19,553 nt of DNA from an uncultured Clostridia bacterium (lineage in GTDB: Bacteria > Bacillota > Clostridia > UBA1381). Location of the stretch: positions 1 through 19,553 of the forward strand of contig CAMFCK010000001.1 of the NCBI GenBank assembly GCA_945948775.1, written 5' to 3'. Below the pieces are notes generated by a model. The model worked only from the letters and a program-made list of their open reading frames with translations, was not told where the DNA came from and did not search any database. Positions 1 to 9,513 of this stretch are shown here, piece by piece; position 1 is the first letter of the stretch; every line of letters starts with the position of its first letter. The position numbers were made by a program, and so were the translations under genes.

Positions 1-2774
1 TCGTTTAGTGCTGTAACAACATTTTCGATCAGATTATATTCTATAGAGTTGTTTTTACATTCACTCACATCAGTTCCCCATCCCCATCCCATAGAAATAC
101 CACTGTAGGATGTATTTTTGATTGTATTATGCGTCAGCAGAATATCCTTAACATAATATAGAGCAACTGCAGGGCTTTGTGCAAATTCACAGCCTGTATC
201 AGTTATAACATTATCACTGATTTCAATGTCACTGCACATTCTCGCATCAGGCGACGTAAAGCTGTGATTCCAACTCCCCACCATAATTGCTCCTGAGGAG
301 GTATCACTTATAGTATTTCCGGACAAAACACATTCAGCCACTCCCTCACCGCAGTCTACAGCAGCAGAACCAAGATGCTCAAGAGTATTGTTCTTAATTT
401 CAATCCCACGCGCCCAGTTCAGTCTTATCTGCGCAAATGTACGCCATCCCTCGTTAAACTCATCGTCAATTTCTGAATTAAGCAGCTTATCTCCCTGTAT
501 CGCACACAGGCCTCTTTCATTAGGTTCAAGCCACGTGCCGTACTTCATTGTAAGATTTTCAAACGTTATATTTTCCACTCTATTGCTGCTGTCCGTTCCG
601 GCAATGTTTATTAAACCCTCCGAAGCGCCTGCATAGCAATTATTTAGCTGAGAAACGGACTGAGGATAGAAATATATTGTCCGGCTGTCCCTGTCAAAAT
701 AAAATTCACCCGGCTCGTCAAGAAACGCAAGCGCATTCTCAATATAAAATCCTGTTGAAACCGTAGGCTTAACGCCGTCGTACCCTTTATTATTCTGAAG
801 ATAATTATAATACGGCTGTTTCATAGTAAATTTATAGCTATACTCTATGCTCTCAATTGGTACTCTCTGCCGTGTCCAAAGTATATCCCACACTATTTCA
901 GCATTTTTTTCACCCACTATACCTGCCGGAAGATTCAGACTGTAGGTAATGAGATTTCCCGAAAGCGCGCTTGCCTTAAGGGTATCAGATTTTGCCCTAA
1001 CCATACGTACACCTCCTGCATATAGCTGACGTACGTCCGGCGATTCCACCGCTGCCTTGTAAATATTCTCATTGTACTTCTGCCACCCGCCGACCTTTTC
1101 ACCGCCGTTTAAAACAGCACCGTTCTGACCTTTGAAAATTATCCGAGCTCCATTTTTATGATTATTATCCGGAGTCAAGGTTATAGGCTTTGTTATGCAA
1201 TATTCTCCTGCGCTGATATTAACCGTTATATCCGCCGTTGTTTTTGTCGAAAGCTCTGCCGCAATTTCAGCCGCACGTTCCAATGTCGCAACAGGATTTT
1301 CTTCACTTCCGTCCGCGCTGTCATTCCCATTTATGGACACATAAACATTGTCTGCCGGCTGCTTCTGTGCGCGGACATATGGATTCATCTCCGTAAGACT
1401 GTCCCAACGCAAAAGCTTAAAGGACAGACCTTTTGTTTCTTTGCAGGAAAAACTGCTAAAATCAAGTGTTGCGCTTGTTTTATCCTTTACACCCAAAGAA
1501 ACCGCCTCTAGCTTTTTACCATAATATACCGCTCCTATAATCGCTATATCTTCCTCCGGCTCATTCTCACTGTAAACAGTAAAGCCTGCGCCGTTAAGCA
1601 CGTTCAACCGGCGCCCATCTGCCGAACAAAATACAGTATCCGGATTTTGTATCTTTTCGCATACGGTATCCGCAAATTTGTTTATAACAGCTGCTACGCT
1701 TTCGTAGCTTCCGCTCATATTGTCGAGAACATCATCTCTGTTGATAACCCCTACAATATCCGTATCTGTATCAATTCCGAAATATTGTCCGTATCGTTCA
1801 AAATAACAGTTGTTGTATCCGCTTTCCAACTGTGACAACAGCTCAGCTTCAAAAGACACACTAAGCTCCGGAAGAAATGAAACACTCATATAATCAAAGT
1901 TATTGTAACGTGTTTGCGCTGTTATTCTTATGAGATTTTCTCCCGATTTCATAGGAAGTACAAGTGCATTTTCTGACAGTTCATCCCATTGCGTGGGATG
2001 TAAAACTTTTTTTACTTCTGTACTATTGCAGGAAGCTGAAATGACTGTTCCCGGCTCCGAATCCGCACCACAGGTTAAAACTATGCTGTAATATCCGCTA
2101 TAAGGAACTGTTATGGTATATTCAAGCCATTCCTCCTGCTGCATTGCAACAACAATACTGTCACCTATACGTGAATATTCAACATCCCCTTCCGCATCTT
2201 GAATATAATATGGTGCGTCATCTATTCCCTCTGTGAGGTCATAGTAATTAACAAATTCCTCTGCCTCTATTTGAATTTCTTTCATTTCAACCGACGAAGT
2301 AAATTCGGCAGACAAATAATCGATAGTGTAGCCTCCGTTCCCCTTCACAGCTTTTATCTCATGCGTTCCCGCAGTCAGCACAAGTTCAGCAATCACATTT
2401 GCCGCTGTTCCATCCTTCGGCTCATAACTTGCTGTAGATGCCAGCAGAACATTCTCAGCCGCAGCTGCTCCGTCTATATAAAGCGAAATCATATTTCCGC
2501 TCTCAGGCGAACATCCAATTACGGAAATTTGATAAATACCCGTTGTTTTTATATCTGCACTCCAACTGCACCAGCCTCCGGAATGTATTCCTGCCACGCC
2601 GCCTTCGCTTGCAAAATTACCGTAATAATCCGGTGAAATGTAGGCTGTGTACTGACTTTCAGAATGATTGTCAGGCGACTCTGCCTCAAATTTTATCACA
2701 ATATCCTGCGCATATATCGGAATAAATGACATGCCGAGTGTCAGTACTGTCAACAAAGCAAATATTCTTTTCAT
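1..2774 (-). CDS. Secreted CBM6 + parallel beta-helix protein (GH141-like), 3' end missing
   Basis: The frame is open from an ATG at 2774 to the left edge (924 codons, no stop), so the C-terminus lies outside the window. An AGGAAGGCGG ribosome binding site precedes the ATG. Residues 1-22 are a signal peptide (MKRIFALLTVLTLG, cleavage near IYA|QD). Residues about 23-160 and 164-300 look like two CBM6-type beta-sandwich carbohydrate-binding modules (FEAESPD, IEAEEF, EEWLEYTITVPYSGYYSI). Residues about 300-475 match nothing I recognise. From about 476 (YVSINGNDSADGSEENP) a right-handed parallel beta-helix begins, with a FYIENALAFLDEPGEFYFD block and repeated NNTI/NVIT turns. This resembles GH141 and related beta-helix enzymes (known GH141 members are fucosidases or xylanases), but specificity cannot be read. 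It is a paralogue of the next gene upstream, 34 bases away, and is probably its operon partner. Surface anchoring cannot be judged without the C-terminus. Confidence 0.85.
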   Translation of the reverse strand, partial: MKRIFALLTVLTLGMSFIPIYAQDIVIKFEAESPDNHSESQYTAYISPDYYGNFASEGGVAGIHSGGWCSWSADIKTTGIYQISVIGCSPESGNMISLYIDGAAAAENVLLASTASYEPKDGTAANVIAELVLTAGTHEIKAVKGNGGYTIDYLSAEFTSSVEMKEIQIEAEEFVNYYDLTEGIDDAPYYIQDAEGDVEYSRIGDSIVVAMQQEEWLEYTITVPYSGYYSIVLTCGADSEPGTVISASCNSTEVKKVLHPTQWDELSENALVLPMKSGENLIRITAQTRYNNFDYMSVSFLPELSVSFEAELLSQLESGYNNCYFERYGQYFGIDTDTDIVGVINRDDVLDNMSGSYESVAAVINKFADTVCEKIQNPDTVFCSADGRRLNVLNGAGFTVYSENEPEEDIAIIGAVYYGKKLEAVSLGVKDKTSATLDFSSFSCKETKGLSFKLLRWDSLTEMNPYVRAQKQPADNVYVSINGNDSADGSEENPVATLERAAEIAAELSTKTTADITVNISAGEYCITKPITLTPDNNHKNGARIIFKGQNGAVLNGGEKVGGWQKYNENIYKAAVESPDVRQLYAGGVRMVRAKSDTLKASALSGNLITYSLNLPAGIVGEKNAEIVWDILWTRQRVPIESIEYSYKFTMKQPYYNYLQNNKGYDGVKPTVSTGFYIENALAFLDEPGEFYFDRDSRTIYFYPQSVSQLNNCYAGASEGLINIAGTDSSNRVENITFENLTMKYGTWLEPNERGLCAIQGDKLLNSEIDDEFNEGWRTFAQIRLNWARGIEIKNNTLEHLGSAAVDCGEGVAECVLSGNTISDTSSGAIMVGSWNHSFTSPDARMCSDIEISDNVITDTGCEFAQSPAVALYYVKDILLTHNTIKNTSYSGISMGWGWGTDVSECKNNSIEYNLIENVVTALN

Positions 2775-2808
2775 ACAAAAAGTACCGCCTTCCTATATAT
2801 CAAATATA

Positions 2809-5800
2809 CTACAGAACATTTATCAGCGCATCGATAACCACAGCCGCCTCTGCCCTTGTCAGAGTTTTTTCGGGTGCAAAATCCCCCTCCGGATTTCCGT
2901 TCATCAGTCCCAACTCTTTTGCGCCCAGCACAGAATTACGGTATTTTTCAGCAATACTTGCAAAATCTGTATATACTGACGGATTCCATACAAGCTTATA
3001 TTGTTTATTTTTCTGGACGTAGATCTTCATAACAATATCTGCAAAACGCTGACGTTCAATTTGTTTATCCTGTTCATTCTCATCCTCAAGCAAACCATAT
3101 CCGGCAGCAATGCTCTTCCAGTCATCACTATTGTATTCAATATCCGCTGCACGCAGAGCAAGCCACACAGACTGATAGAGGCTGACTTTATCCTCCGGTG
3201 CAAAGACTCTGTCTCCTATTCCGTATATAATACCTCTCTCCGCCATATTTAATATACTGCGCTCTGCCCAATGTCCGGATATATCGTCAAATACTGTCTT
3301 TTTCAAGCTTTCCTCAGTAACTATCTCTCCTTCATCATAATCAGGATCATCAGCTCCCTGCTCCGGCTCATATTTTTCATTATATAGCTGCCATGCATCA
3401 AAGGAAAATCCATTGTTAGCAAACTCAACCTTTAATGTATGTTCGCCCGCATCAATCATCGTATCTGTCACATCTATCCATACGTGCTCAGTCCATGAAC
3501 CGTTGTTGGGAATTTCCACGCTGTCAGCTATCAGCTTATCATCAAGATACAACTTTACCTTAGGTATCGCCTCGGCAGCGGAGAAATTGTTTGCAGCCTT
3601 GATTTTTATTGTATATATGTCGGAATTCTCCACCTGAAATCTGTATTTTAGCCATTCTCCCGGTTTAGTATCTCCTATAACGCTGTTTTCAAAGCCGGAA
3701 TCGTAGATTGAAACAGCCTCATTATTAAGCTTATGATAGCCGACACCCTCGCCGCCTTTAATAAAATCCTCAGCCTCATACTGAGACGAATACGCACTTT
3801 TAAAAGCATTCTGCGGCATTGTATGAATCCAGTCGGTACGCCACTGCGGCAATTGAGTTCCGCTAAGGAGCCTTTTATTCTGCGGACTAACGCCTGCATT
3901 TTCTATTATTTTCAATGCGGCATCAGGCCAGCTTCCGTCATTTACAACAGTAGTATTCACCATTTCAACATTAGCTGTATCCAGCTCCATAACATCCGTA
4001 TCAGTAAAATTATCAGATGCATAAATCTGCTTAATACGAACATTCGCGCGGGCAAAAAACCAGCATTGAGCGCTGTTTTGCACCACATTATCAGAAACGG
4101 TAACATATCCTGTGCCCTCGTCAAGATAAATTCCTCCGCGCCAGTCGCCGGCATTCGTAAGATAATTACCTATTATAGCCGAATCTCTCATAGGCCCAAG
4201 AGTGTATATATGAGCACCATCATGCGTTGTTGCATTTACATCGTCAATCCGATTATTGGCAATTATATTATCAGCACATTCTCTTATATCCTCACCCCAG
4301 CCCCAGCCGAGACTTATGCCCGTGTAGGGCACATTCGCTATATCGTTATTATGTACGTTTACTGAATTTACATAAAACAGCGTCACTGCGCAGCTGCCAC
4401 GGAATTCCTGTGCCGCACGGCGAATTACATTATCTGCAATTTCAATATTTGTACACCTTTGCATATTCTCCGGCATTGTGTTTACATGATCCCAGTGTCC
4501 TGCCTCTATTGCATATCCGCTTATGTCAGTAAACTGATTTCCGATTATCTTTGAATCACTGACTCCGTTTGCCATACTGAGCGCACCTGAGCCAAGGCTT
4601 TGGAACCGACAGCCGCTTATTGTGACATTTTTCGCGTTTTCCACCTCAAACTGTGCGGGAAGCATTGTCCCGCCGTAAGATACAATCTCATTTGCCCCGG
4701 CAACAAGCCTTTCCGACTGAACGCCTATCAATCCTGTCTCGCTTACGCCATTCCATGCACCATATTTAAAATCTATGTTTTCAAAGGAAACATTCTCCAG
4801 CTTATTCTGCGGGTTATCACCTGCGGCGCGAACCAAAAACTCCGTCGTACCGACATATGTGTCTGCTGTTTGCATATCCTCATCTTTAAACGCATAGTAG
4901 TATATTGCTTTTTCATCACTGTCAAAATAGAATTCACCCGGCTCATCTAAAAGCTCGCGTGCATTTTCTATGTAAAAAGCATTGCCTGCGATAGGATTTG
5001 TTCCTTCGTAATCCTTGGTTAATGCGTTATGATAATAAGGCTGCGCGAGGAAGATATTAACTCTGCCACCGGCATACTCCATGCCTGTCACAGGCGTTCG
5101 CTGGCAGGTCCAATACAGATTCCATACAAGTTCAGCGTCCTCCGGCTTGGATATATGCGGAAAGTTTTTTTCAGAAAGTGATATACCGTCCTCGTTATAC
5201 TTACTGTCCCCTCTGCTGCAGTATCCCTCTGCAACATACACATATTTACTCCTTGCTCTCTGCGCCGGAAGTCCATTTATATACAGCGTTCTTGCAGCAT
5301 CTATCGGCGCTGATGCCTTCCAGATGTAATCGTCTGTTTTCTCCCAGCCGGTAATCCTTGTTCCACCGCTTATAACCGGTTGGTCAAGAATATTATCACC
5401 GCGGTAAATGACCCTAAAACCGTTTTTACCGCTATCTTCCGCAGTAAACTCGAGTCTTTTTTCAATATTATACTCTCCTGAAAGAATATGCACCACAATA
5501 TCTGCGTCCATATTCTCACTTATATTTCGTACAGCCTGCTGTGCCGCGCTGATTGTCCGAAACGGGGCGCTAAAGCTGCCGTCTGAGCTATCACTTCCGT
5601 TCGGAGAAACATAAAACTCCCTGTATATCCTTGTCTGCTCTGGTTTTTCGCTTTTTTCAGCAGTCTGCGAAAGCGCAGAAAGCTCAATATAATCCTCCTT
5701 AGCCGACTCAAATCGCAGATAATCCATATTGAGCGTACCATCAGGATATACTCTGAGTCTGTGAGTGCCCTTTTCAAGCCATACGCTAATAAGCTTTGTT

Positions 5801-6684
5801 TCGGAATCCATACTGTCACCGCTTACGGTAAGTGCACTGTCTATATCATCAAAATATATCTTTGCGTTTCCACTCGCGCAAAAGCTTAGCGTGTACGCGC
5901 CGCTTTGCTCAACGATATAGGTATAATCGACATACTGTTCGTTCGACAGCTTTATATAATATCCCGTATCACTGCTTACTATGTCGATTCCCTCATCCGC
6001 GCTGTATCCCCGCGCAGCCTTTGTATCTATAGCAGTACCCTTCATATCAAAATCCTCTGCCTGAATGCGAGCCGGTACATACACAGTCCGAAAAGCTCCC
6101 GTTTTACGCGAAAAATCAATGATTTTTTTATCTTCTTCCTCTACAGAAAAGGTAACAGACTTAAAGGTGATTCCGTTTTTGAGCATTTTAAAGCACAGGA
6201 CATGCTTACCCTTTGAAATATATAGCTTCCCTATTTCAGCCTCGCCGTAATCAGTCCAGCCTCCTGTTGACGGGAGCACTGCGGAAACAGTAGTTTCATC
6301 GTCTACTGACACTTCAAATTCCGCACCGTCTGATGGAGTAGCATATAATGCGGTAACTGTATATTCCATATCCTGCGCCGCCGTCACCGTGTATTTCATC
6401 CACTCTCCGGCGTTATAGCCTATTGTAACGCCGTAATCGTCGGCGTAAAAATTCATCTGCGCGTCCTCACGATACTTATATGTCCCGACAATATCGCCCA
6501 TTACGTTATACGCAACTCCTGCTCCGCCTTTATCAAAATTTACACCTTCAATGGTGCAGGGAAGCTTGTGAGTTTTATACGGAGAAAGAACACCGTCCTC
6601 TGCAAAGCACACATTCGGTAACATAAAGGCAAAGGATAAAAGCACCGCCAGTATTGTCTGAAACCTGCTCCAAATCCGTTTCAT
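2809..6684 (-). CDS. Cell-surface CBM6 / parallel beta-helix (GH141-like) / CBM6 / SLH protein
   Basis: This is a secreted surface protein of 1291 residues. The frame could start at 6768, but that would overlap the upstream lipoprotein gene and bury the signal peptide. The ATG at 6684, after GGAAAGG, puts a signal peptide at residues 1-28 (cleavage CFA|EDG). Domains in order: CBM6-like about 38-180; CBM6-like about 202-326; right-handed parallel beta-helix from about 357 (FYVSPNGSDSSDGS) to about 955, with FYIENARELLDEPGEFYFD and YTGISLGWGWG blocks; CBM6-like about 967-1100 (YEAEDFIKGGEGVGY, PGEWLKYRF); SLH repeats about 1130-1291 (VFDDISGHWAERSILNMAERG, NGNPEGDFAPEKTLTRAEAA), which in this family bind secondary cell-wall polymers. 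The beta-helix resembles GH141, so a fucosidase, xylanase or other glycan-cleaving role is plausible but unproven. The middle SLH repeat is degenerate. Operon position downstream of a sugar transporter supports glycan breakdown at the cell surface. Confidence 0.9.
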   Translation of the reverse strand: MKRIWSRFQTILAVLLSFAFMLPNVCFAEDGVLSPYKTHKLPCTIEGVNFDKGGAGVAYNVMGDIVGTYKYREDAQMNFYADDYGVTIGYNAGEWMKYTVTAAQDMEYTVTALYATPSDGAEFEVSVDDETTVSAVLPSTGGWTDYGEAEIGKLYISKGKHVLCFKMLKNGITFKSVTFSVEEEDKKIIDFSRKTGAFRTVYVPARIQAEDFDMKGTAIDTKAARGYSADEGIDIVSSDTGYYIKLSNEQYVDYTYIVEQSGAYTLSFCASGNAKIYFDDIDSALTVSGDSMDSETKLISVWLEKGTHRLRVYPDGTLNMDYLRFESAKEDYIELSALSQTAEKSEKPEQTRIYREFYVSPNGSDSSDGSFSAPFRTISAAQQAVRNISENMDADIVVHILSGEYNIEKRLEFTAEDSGKNGFRVIYRGDNILDQPVISGGTRITGWEKTDDYIWKASAPIDAARTLYINGLPAQRARSKYVYVAEGYCSRGDSKYNEDGISLSEKNFPHISKPEDAELVWNLYWTCQRTPVTGMEYAGGRVNIFLAQPYYHNALTKDYEGTNPIAGNAFYIENARELLDEPGEFYFDSDEKAIYYYAFKDEDMQTADTYVGTTEFLVRAAGDNPQNKLENVSFENIDFKYGAWNGVSETGLIGVQSERLVAGANEIVSYGGTMLPAQFEVENAKNVTISGCRFQSLGSGALSMANGVSDSKIIGNQFTDISGYAIEAGHWDHVNTMPENMQRCTNIEIADNVIRRAAQEFRGSCAVTLFYVNSVNVHNNDIANVPYTGISLGWGWGEDIRECADNIIANNRIDDVNATTHDGAHIYTLGPMRDSAIIGNYLTNAGDWRGGIYLDEGTGYVTVSDNVVQNSAQCWFFARANVRIKQIYASDNFTDTDVMELDTANVEMVNTTVVNDGSWPDAALKIIENAGVSPQNKRLLSGTQLPQWRTDWIHTMPQNAFKSAYSSQYEAEDFIKGGEGVGYHKLNNEAVSIYDSGFENSVIGDTKPGEWLKYRFQVENSDIYTIKIKAANNFSAAEAIPKVKLYLDDKLIADSVEIPNNGSWTEHVWIDVTDTMIDAGEHTLKVEFANNGFSFDAWQLYNEKYEPEQGADDPDYDEGEIVTEESLKKTVFDDISGHWAERSILNMAERGIIYGIGDRVFAPEDKVSLYQSVWLALRAADIEYNSDDWKSIAAGYGLLEDENEQDKQIERQRFADIVMKIYVQKNKQYKLVWNPSVYTDFASIAEKYRNSVLGAKELGLMNGNPEGDFAPEKTLTRAEAAVVIDALINVL

Positions 6685-6706
6685 ATCGTAACCAACCTTT
6701 CCGTCT

Positions 6707-6741
6707 GCGAGGGAGCAGGAATATCCTGCTCCCGCCTTCGC
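6707..6741 (-). other. Intercistronic hairpin after the binding-protein gene
   Basis: GGGAGCAGGA-ATA-TCCTGCTCCC (6711-6733) is a perfect 10-bp stem, extended by GCGA/TCGC (6707-6710 and 6738-6741) across a small bulge. It starts just after the lipoprotein stop codon at 6746 and has no following U run, so it is not a typical terminator. Similar stems after solute-binding-protein genes are known to protect the upstream mRNA and lower downstream expression; that role here is inferred. Confidence 0.6.
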
Positions 6742-6745
6742 GCAT

Positions 6746-8590
6746 CTATTCTTCAATTGCATCCGCAAGCGGCTTTGCCACCTCGGTCATTGCTTTTTCC
6801 ATAGCATCAATATCCACTGTCCGGTTAAGCTCATTGATTGCTTCTTCCCACTTGCTGTCAAACTGTTCTTCTGTTGTTGCAAGAGCAATCTTAAATTTTG
6901 CTTCCCACTGCTCGCGTTCCGACCAGAAGGTTATAACTTCCGGTATATCGGCATACACCGACTCCCATACCTGACACGGAGGATATGTCTTAACGTTCTT
7001 CACATGCTCACTGTCTTTTGAAAACTTAAAACCGCTTCCTAATATCGGCAGATAATTAACCTTCCGATACATAATCTGCGGCGCCCATTTACTGTAGTCA
7101 CGCGAAGGCGCTACAAGCATTAAGCCGGCAGTACCGCCTATTCCCATCCTGTCCTCTTCCTCCGGCAAAGCAGATGCATCACCTTCTATAAAGTATTGGT
7201 TGAATTTTTCGTCCTTAAATACACGTTTTCCATCTTCTGTTTCCTCATAAAGCCCTGCTTCCTCAGGTCCCCAATAACGTACCTGTTCAAACTCATCGGT
7301 ATACTGAGTGTTGATCCAATTCAGTACCTGATGCATTTCGTCTTCACTAAGTGTTTTTAAAATACAAAGTGATTCTGTCCATAAAAGCTTTTCTTTGAAG
7401 GCTGCATACTGTTCCTGAGCAGGTACCTGTGTAATAAACGGGCGGTAACGGAAATCTTTGCCGGAAGTTTCAAGCTCTTCATTTATCTTATGCGGCATGT
7501 CTATATATGACAGCGGAACAATAGCATACTGACCGTTTAATACCTTTTCTTTGTACTGTGCGGAGGTATGGGCAAGACTCTCAGGGTCAATAACCTTATC
7601 GTTTATCATTTTGTTCTGCGTCTTTGCCGCCTGTCTTACAACATCATGCACCAGCGGCACCTCTATCTTTTGTTCAACACTGTTCCATGTGCCGGTATAG
7701 GAATGATTCTTATATCCATACATGTCTGCACCAAGCCATGTAAGTGCAATCCAGTTATCGCCGCCGCCATAGCCGAACGGATAAATCTTTTTATTGTCCT
7801 CCATCAGATTTGCATCCTTGATTTTGTACATAAAATCAATAAACTCCTGTGTGCTGTTGATGGGTATATCTAAAAGCTCATCCCCTATAGGCGCTCCCGT
7901 TTCGTCAATCATGTCACAAAGCTCATTATAGGTCTTTGCCTCAGGATAAAACATTTTCAAAACGTCATCCCTTATCCAAAAGCATTGTGTTGACTGATAT
8001 GTAACATCTGTTTCGTCAGCTTTATAGTTGTCGACTATAAAATTATATGTATCGTCATCCATATCCGGAAAAGCCTCGCGTTCAAAGCCGGCATTGTACG
8101 GGATTCCTAAAATTTTGCCGTCAACCTTGATTTTTTCCCAATATTCTGCCGGAGTTCTTTTACATACCTCAGGCGCATACTGCTGAATAATCTCCGGTGT
8201 AAGCTCCCAAACCTTTCCCAGCTGATTAAGCTTAGCAAAGTGTGCCGGTCCCTGCCAAGCACCGCAGTGCACAATATCCGGAAGATTGTCTCCCGCAACA
8301 AGCTTGGTAAGCTTCGGCCCCCACTGTCCTCCGTCATTACCGTACATATTTTTTATTGTCACCTTTGTCTTTTCATGCAGCCATTTTGCCACAATATCGT
8401 TTGAACTCTGTGCCGGTGGCGCATAATCTGTACCCTGAGTTTCCCACACAGTAAGTTCCAATTCCTTTGAAGGGACAAATTTGCCGTCCTTGTCTACCTG
8501 TGTTGTCTGATTTCCTCCGCAGCCTGCAAGTGCAGTTATCAGCATTATTGCCGCCGCTGCGAACGCGATAGTTCTTTTACCTTTCAACAT
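6746..8590 (-). CDS. Extracellular sugar-binding lipoprotein of a CUT1 ABC transporter (LplA-like)
   Basis: This 614-residue protein begins MLKGKRTIAFAAAA with a lipobox LAGC (cleavage before the Cys at about position 24), so it should be lipid-anchored on the outer face of the membrane. The rest has the look of family 1 extracellular solute-binding proteins of the LplA/YtcQ type (ELTVWETQGTDYAPP at the start, many aromatic residues for sugar stacking, a WNSVEQKIE block). It is somewhat longer than the usual 500-570. A strong GAGGAGG site lies 8 bases before the ATG. It sits 16 bases downstream of the LplC-type permease and is followed by the surface glycanase, so it likely delivers oligosaccharides released there. 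The ligand cannot be predicted from sequence. The gene order permease-permease-binding protein differs from lplA-lplB-lplC of Bacillus. Confidence 0.9.
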   Translation of the reverse strand: MLKGKRTIAFAAAAIMLITALAGCGGNQTTQVDKDGKFVPSKELELTVWETQGTDYAPPAQSSNDIVAKWLHEKTKVTIKNMYGNDGGQWGPKLTKLVAGDNLPDIVHCGAWQGPAHFAKLNQLGKVWELTPEIIQQYAPEVCKRTPAEYWEKIKVDGKILGIPYNAGFEREAFPDMDDDTYNFIVDNYKADETDVTYQSTQCFWIRDDVLKMFYPEAKTYNELCDMIDETGAPIGDELLDIPINSTQEFIDFMYKIKDANLMEDNKKIYPFGYGGGDNWIALTWLGADMYGYKNHSYTGTWNSVEQKIEVPLVHDVVRQAAKTQNKMINDKVIDPESLAHTSAQYKEKVLNGQYAIVPLSYIDMPHKINEELETSGKDFRYRPFITQVPAQEQYAAFKEKLLWTESLCILKTLSEDEMHQVLNWINTQYTDEFEQVRYWGPEEAGLYEETEDGKRVFKDEKFNQYFIEGDASALPEEEDRMGIGGTAGLMLVAPSRDYSKWAPQIMYRKVNYLPILGSGFKFSKDSEHVKNVKTYPPCQVWESVYADIPEVITFWSEREQWEAKFKIALATTEEQFDSKWEEAINELNRTVDIDAMEKAMTEVAKPLADAIEE

Positions 8591-8606
8591 AAATAATTCC
8601 TCCTCT

Positions 8607-9500
8607 TTATTCTTTTACGGAGCCTAACATGACACCCTTAATAAAATACTTTTGCAAAAACGGGTATACCATTATTATAGGAATCGTTGTTACAATCAAT
8701 GTTGCCGCCTTGACCGATTCTGACGTAGGCTTGGATATCTGAATTGCCGCTCCCTTGTTCATCGTTGCCTGTACAGCCATCTGCTGCGCAGTCTCGCTTT
8801 CTTTAATAAGCCTCATCATTAAATACTGCAAAGGATAAAGCTCACGTTCTGTAACATACATAAGCGTTGTTGTCCAGTCGTTCCAGGCATTTACTGCAAC
8901 CCACAGCACTACTGTTGCAATTACCGGCATTGACAGCGGCATGATGATTCTAAACATTATCTGGATATCATTTGCTCCGTCTATCTGTGCGCTTTCTTCT
9001 ATGCTTGCCGGAAGCTCCTGCAGAAACGAGCGTATTATTATCATATTATAGAATACAAATGCGCCGGGCAGTATATATACTAAAAAATTGTTCATAAGAT
9101 GCAGATACCTGTACAGGATATAAACCGGTATGACTCCGGCGTTAATATAAGCAGGTATCATCAAATACAGCGTTATACCGCGCTTATACGGCACTCCCTT
9201 ACGTGTCAGACCGTAAGCACAGGAGTAAACTACCACCACCGAAATAAAGGTGGCGAAAATAACTCTTAGCACGGATATAAACAGCGCCCCGAGAAAATCT
9301 GCGCTTTTAAGTACCGCAGCATAATTACTTACGGTAAATCTACGCGGAAAAATTGTTATTCCTCCGCGCATGCTGTCCATTCCCTCGTTAAATGATACTG
9401 CAAGCTGATTTAAGTAGGGATAAAGCGTAATTACACATATGAACAACATAAGCAGTATATTGCATATGTTAAAAATTTTTTCACTTCTGCTGATTTTCAT
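8607..9500 (-). CDS. Carbohydrate ABC transporter permease, LplC/YtcP type
   Basis: This is an integral membrane subunit of a CUT1 sugar importer, 297 residues from the ATG at 9500. That start has a clear GAGGAG site 8 bases upstream; an in-frame extension to 9533 would overlap the preceding gene and has no such support. Six hydrophobic segments are visible, beginning IFNICNILLMLFICVITLYP. The cytoplasmic EAA loop that contacts the ATPase reads EESAQIDGANDIQIMFRIIM followed by PLSMP, matching the EAA---G---------I-LP pattern. The ending YFIKGVMLGSVKE is typical of the LplC/YtcP/AraQ group. The gene lies 13 bases after the LplB-type permease gene, with which it should pair as a heterodimer. 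No ATPase gene lies nearby; a shared MsmX-type ATPase is the usual partner (inference). Confidence 0.92.
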   Translation of the reverse strand: MKISRSEKIFNICNILLMLFICVITLYPYLNQLAVSFNEGMDSMRGGITIFPRRFTVSNYAAVLKSADFLGALFISVLRVIFATFISVVVVYSCAYGLTRKGVPYKRGITLYLMIPAYINAGVIPVYILYRYLHLMNNFLVYILPGAFVFYNMIIIRSFLQELPASIEESAQIDGANDIQIMFRIIMPLSMPVIATVVLWVAVNAWNDWTTTLMYVTERELYPLQYLMMRLIKESETAQQMAVQATMNKGAAIQISKPTSESVKAATLIVTTIPIIMVYPFLQKYFIKGVMLGSVKE

Positions 9501-9513
9501 GTTTTTCTCTCCT

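Noticed and set aside
2199..3022. Several overlapping plus-strand frames of 95-145 codons
   Set aside because: They are shadows antisense to the two beta-helix genes, with cysteine- and serine-rich composition and no ribosome binding sites.
3733..4365. 210-codon plus-strand frame
   Set aside because: It is antisense to the well-supported SLH/beta-helix gene, lacks a start signal and has no protein-like domain pattern.
6685..6768. Upstream extension of the SLH/beta-helix gene by 28 codons
   Set aside because: It overlaps the lipoprotein gene, crosses the intercistronic hairpin and would hide a good signal peptide that starts at 6684.
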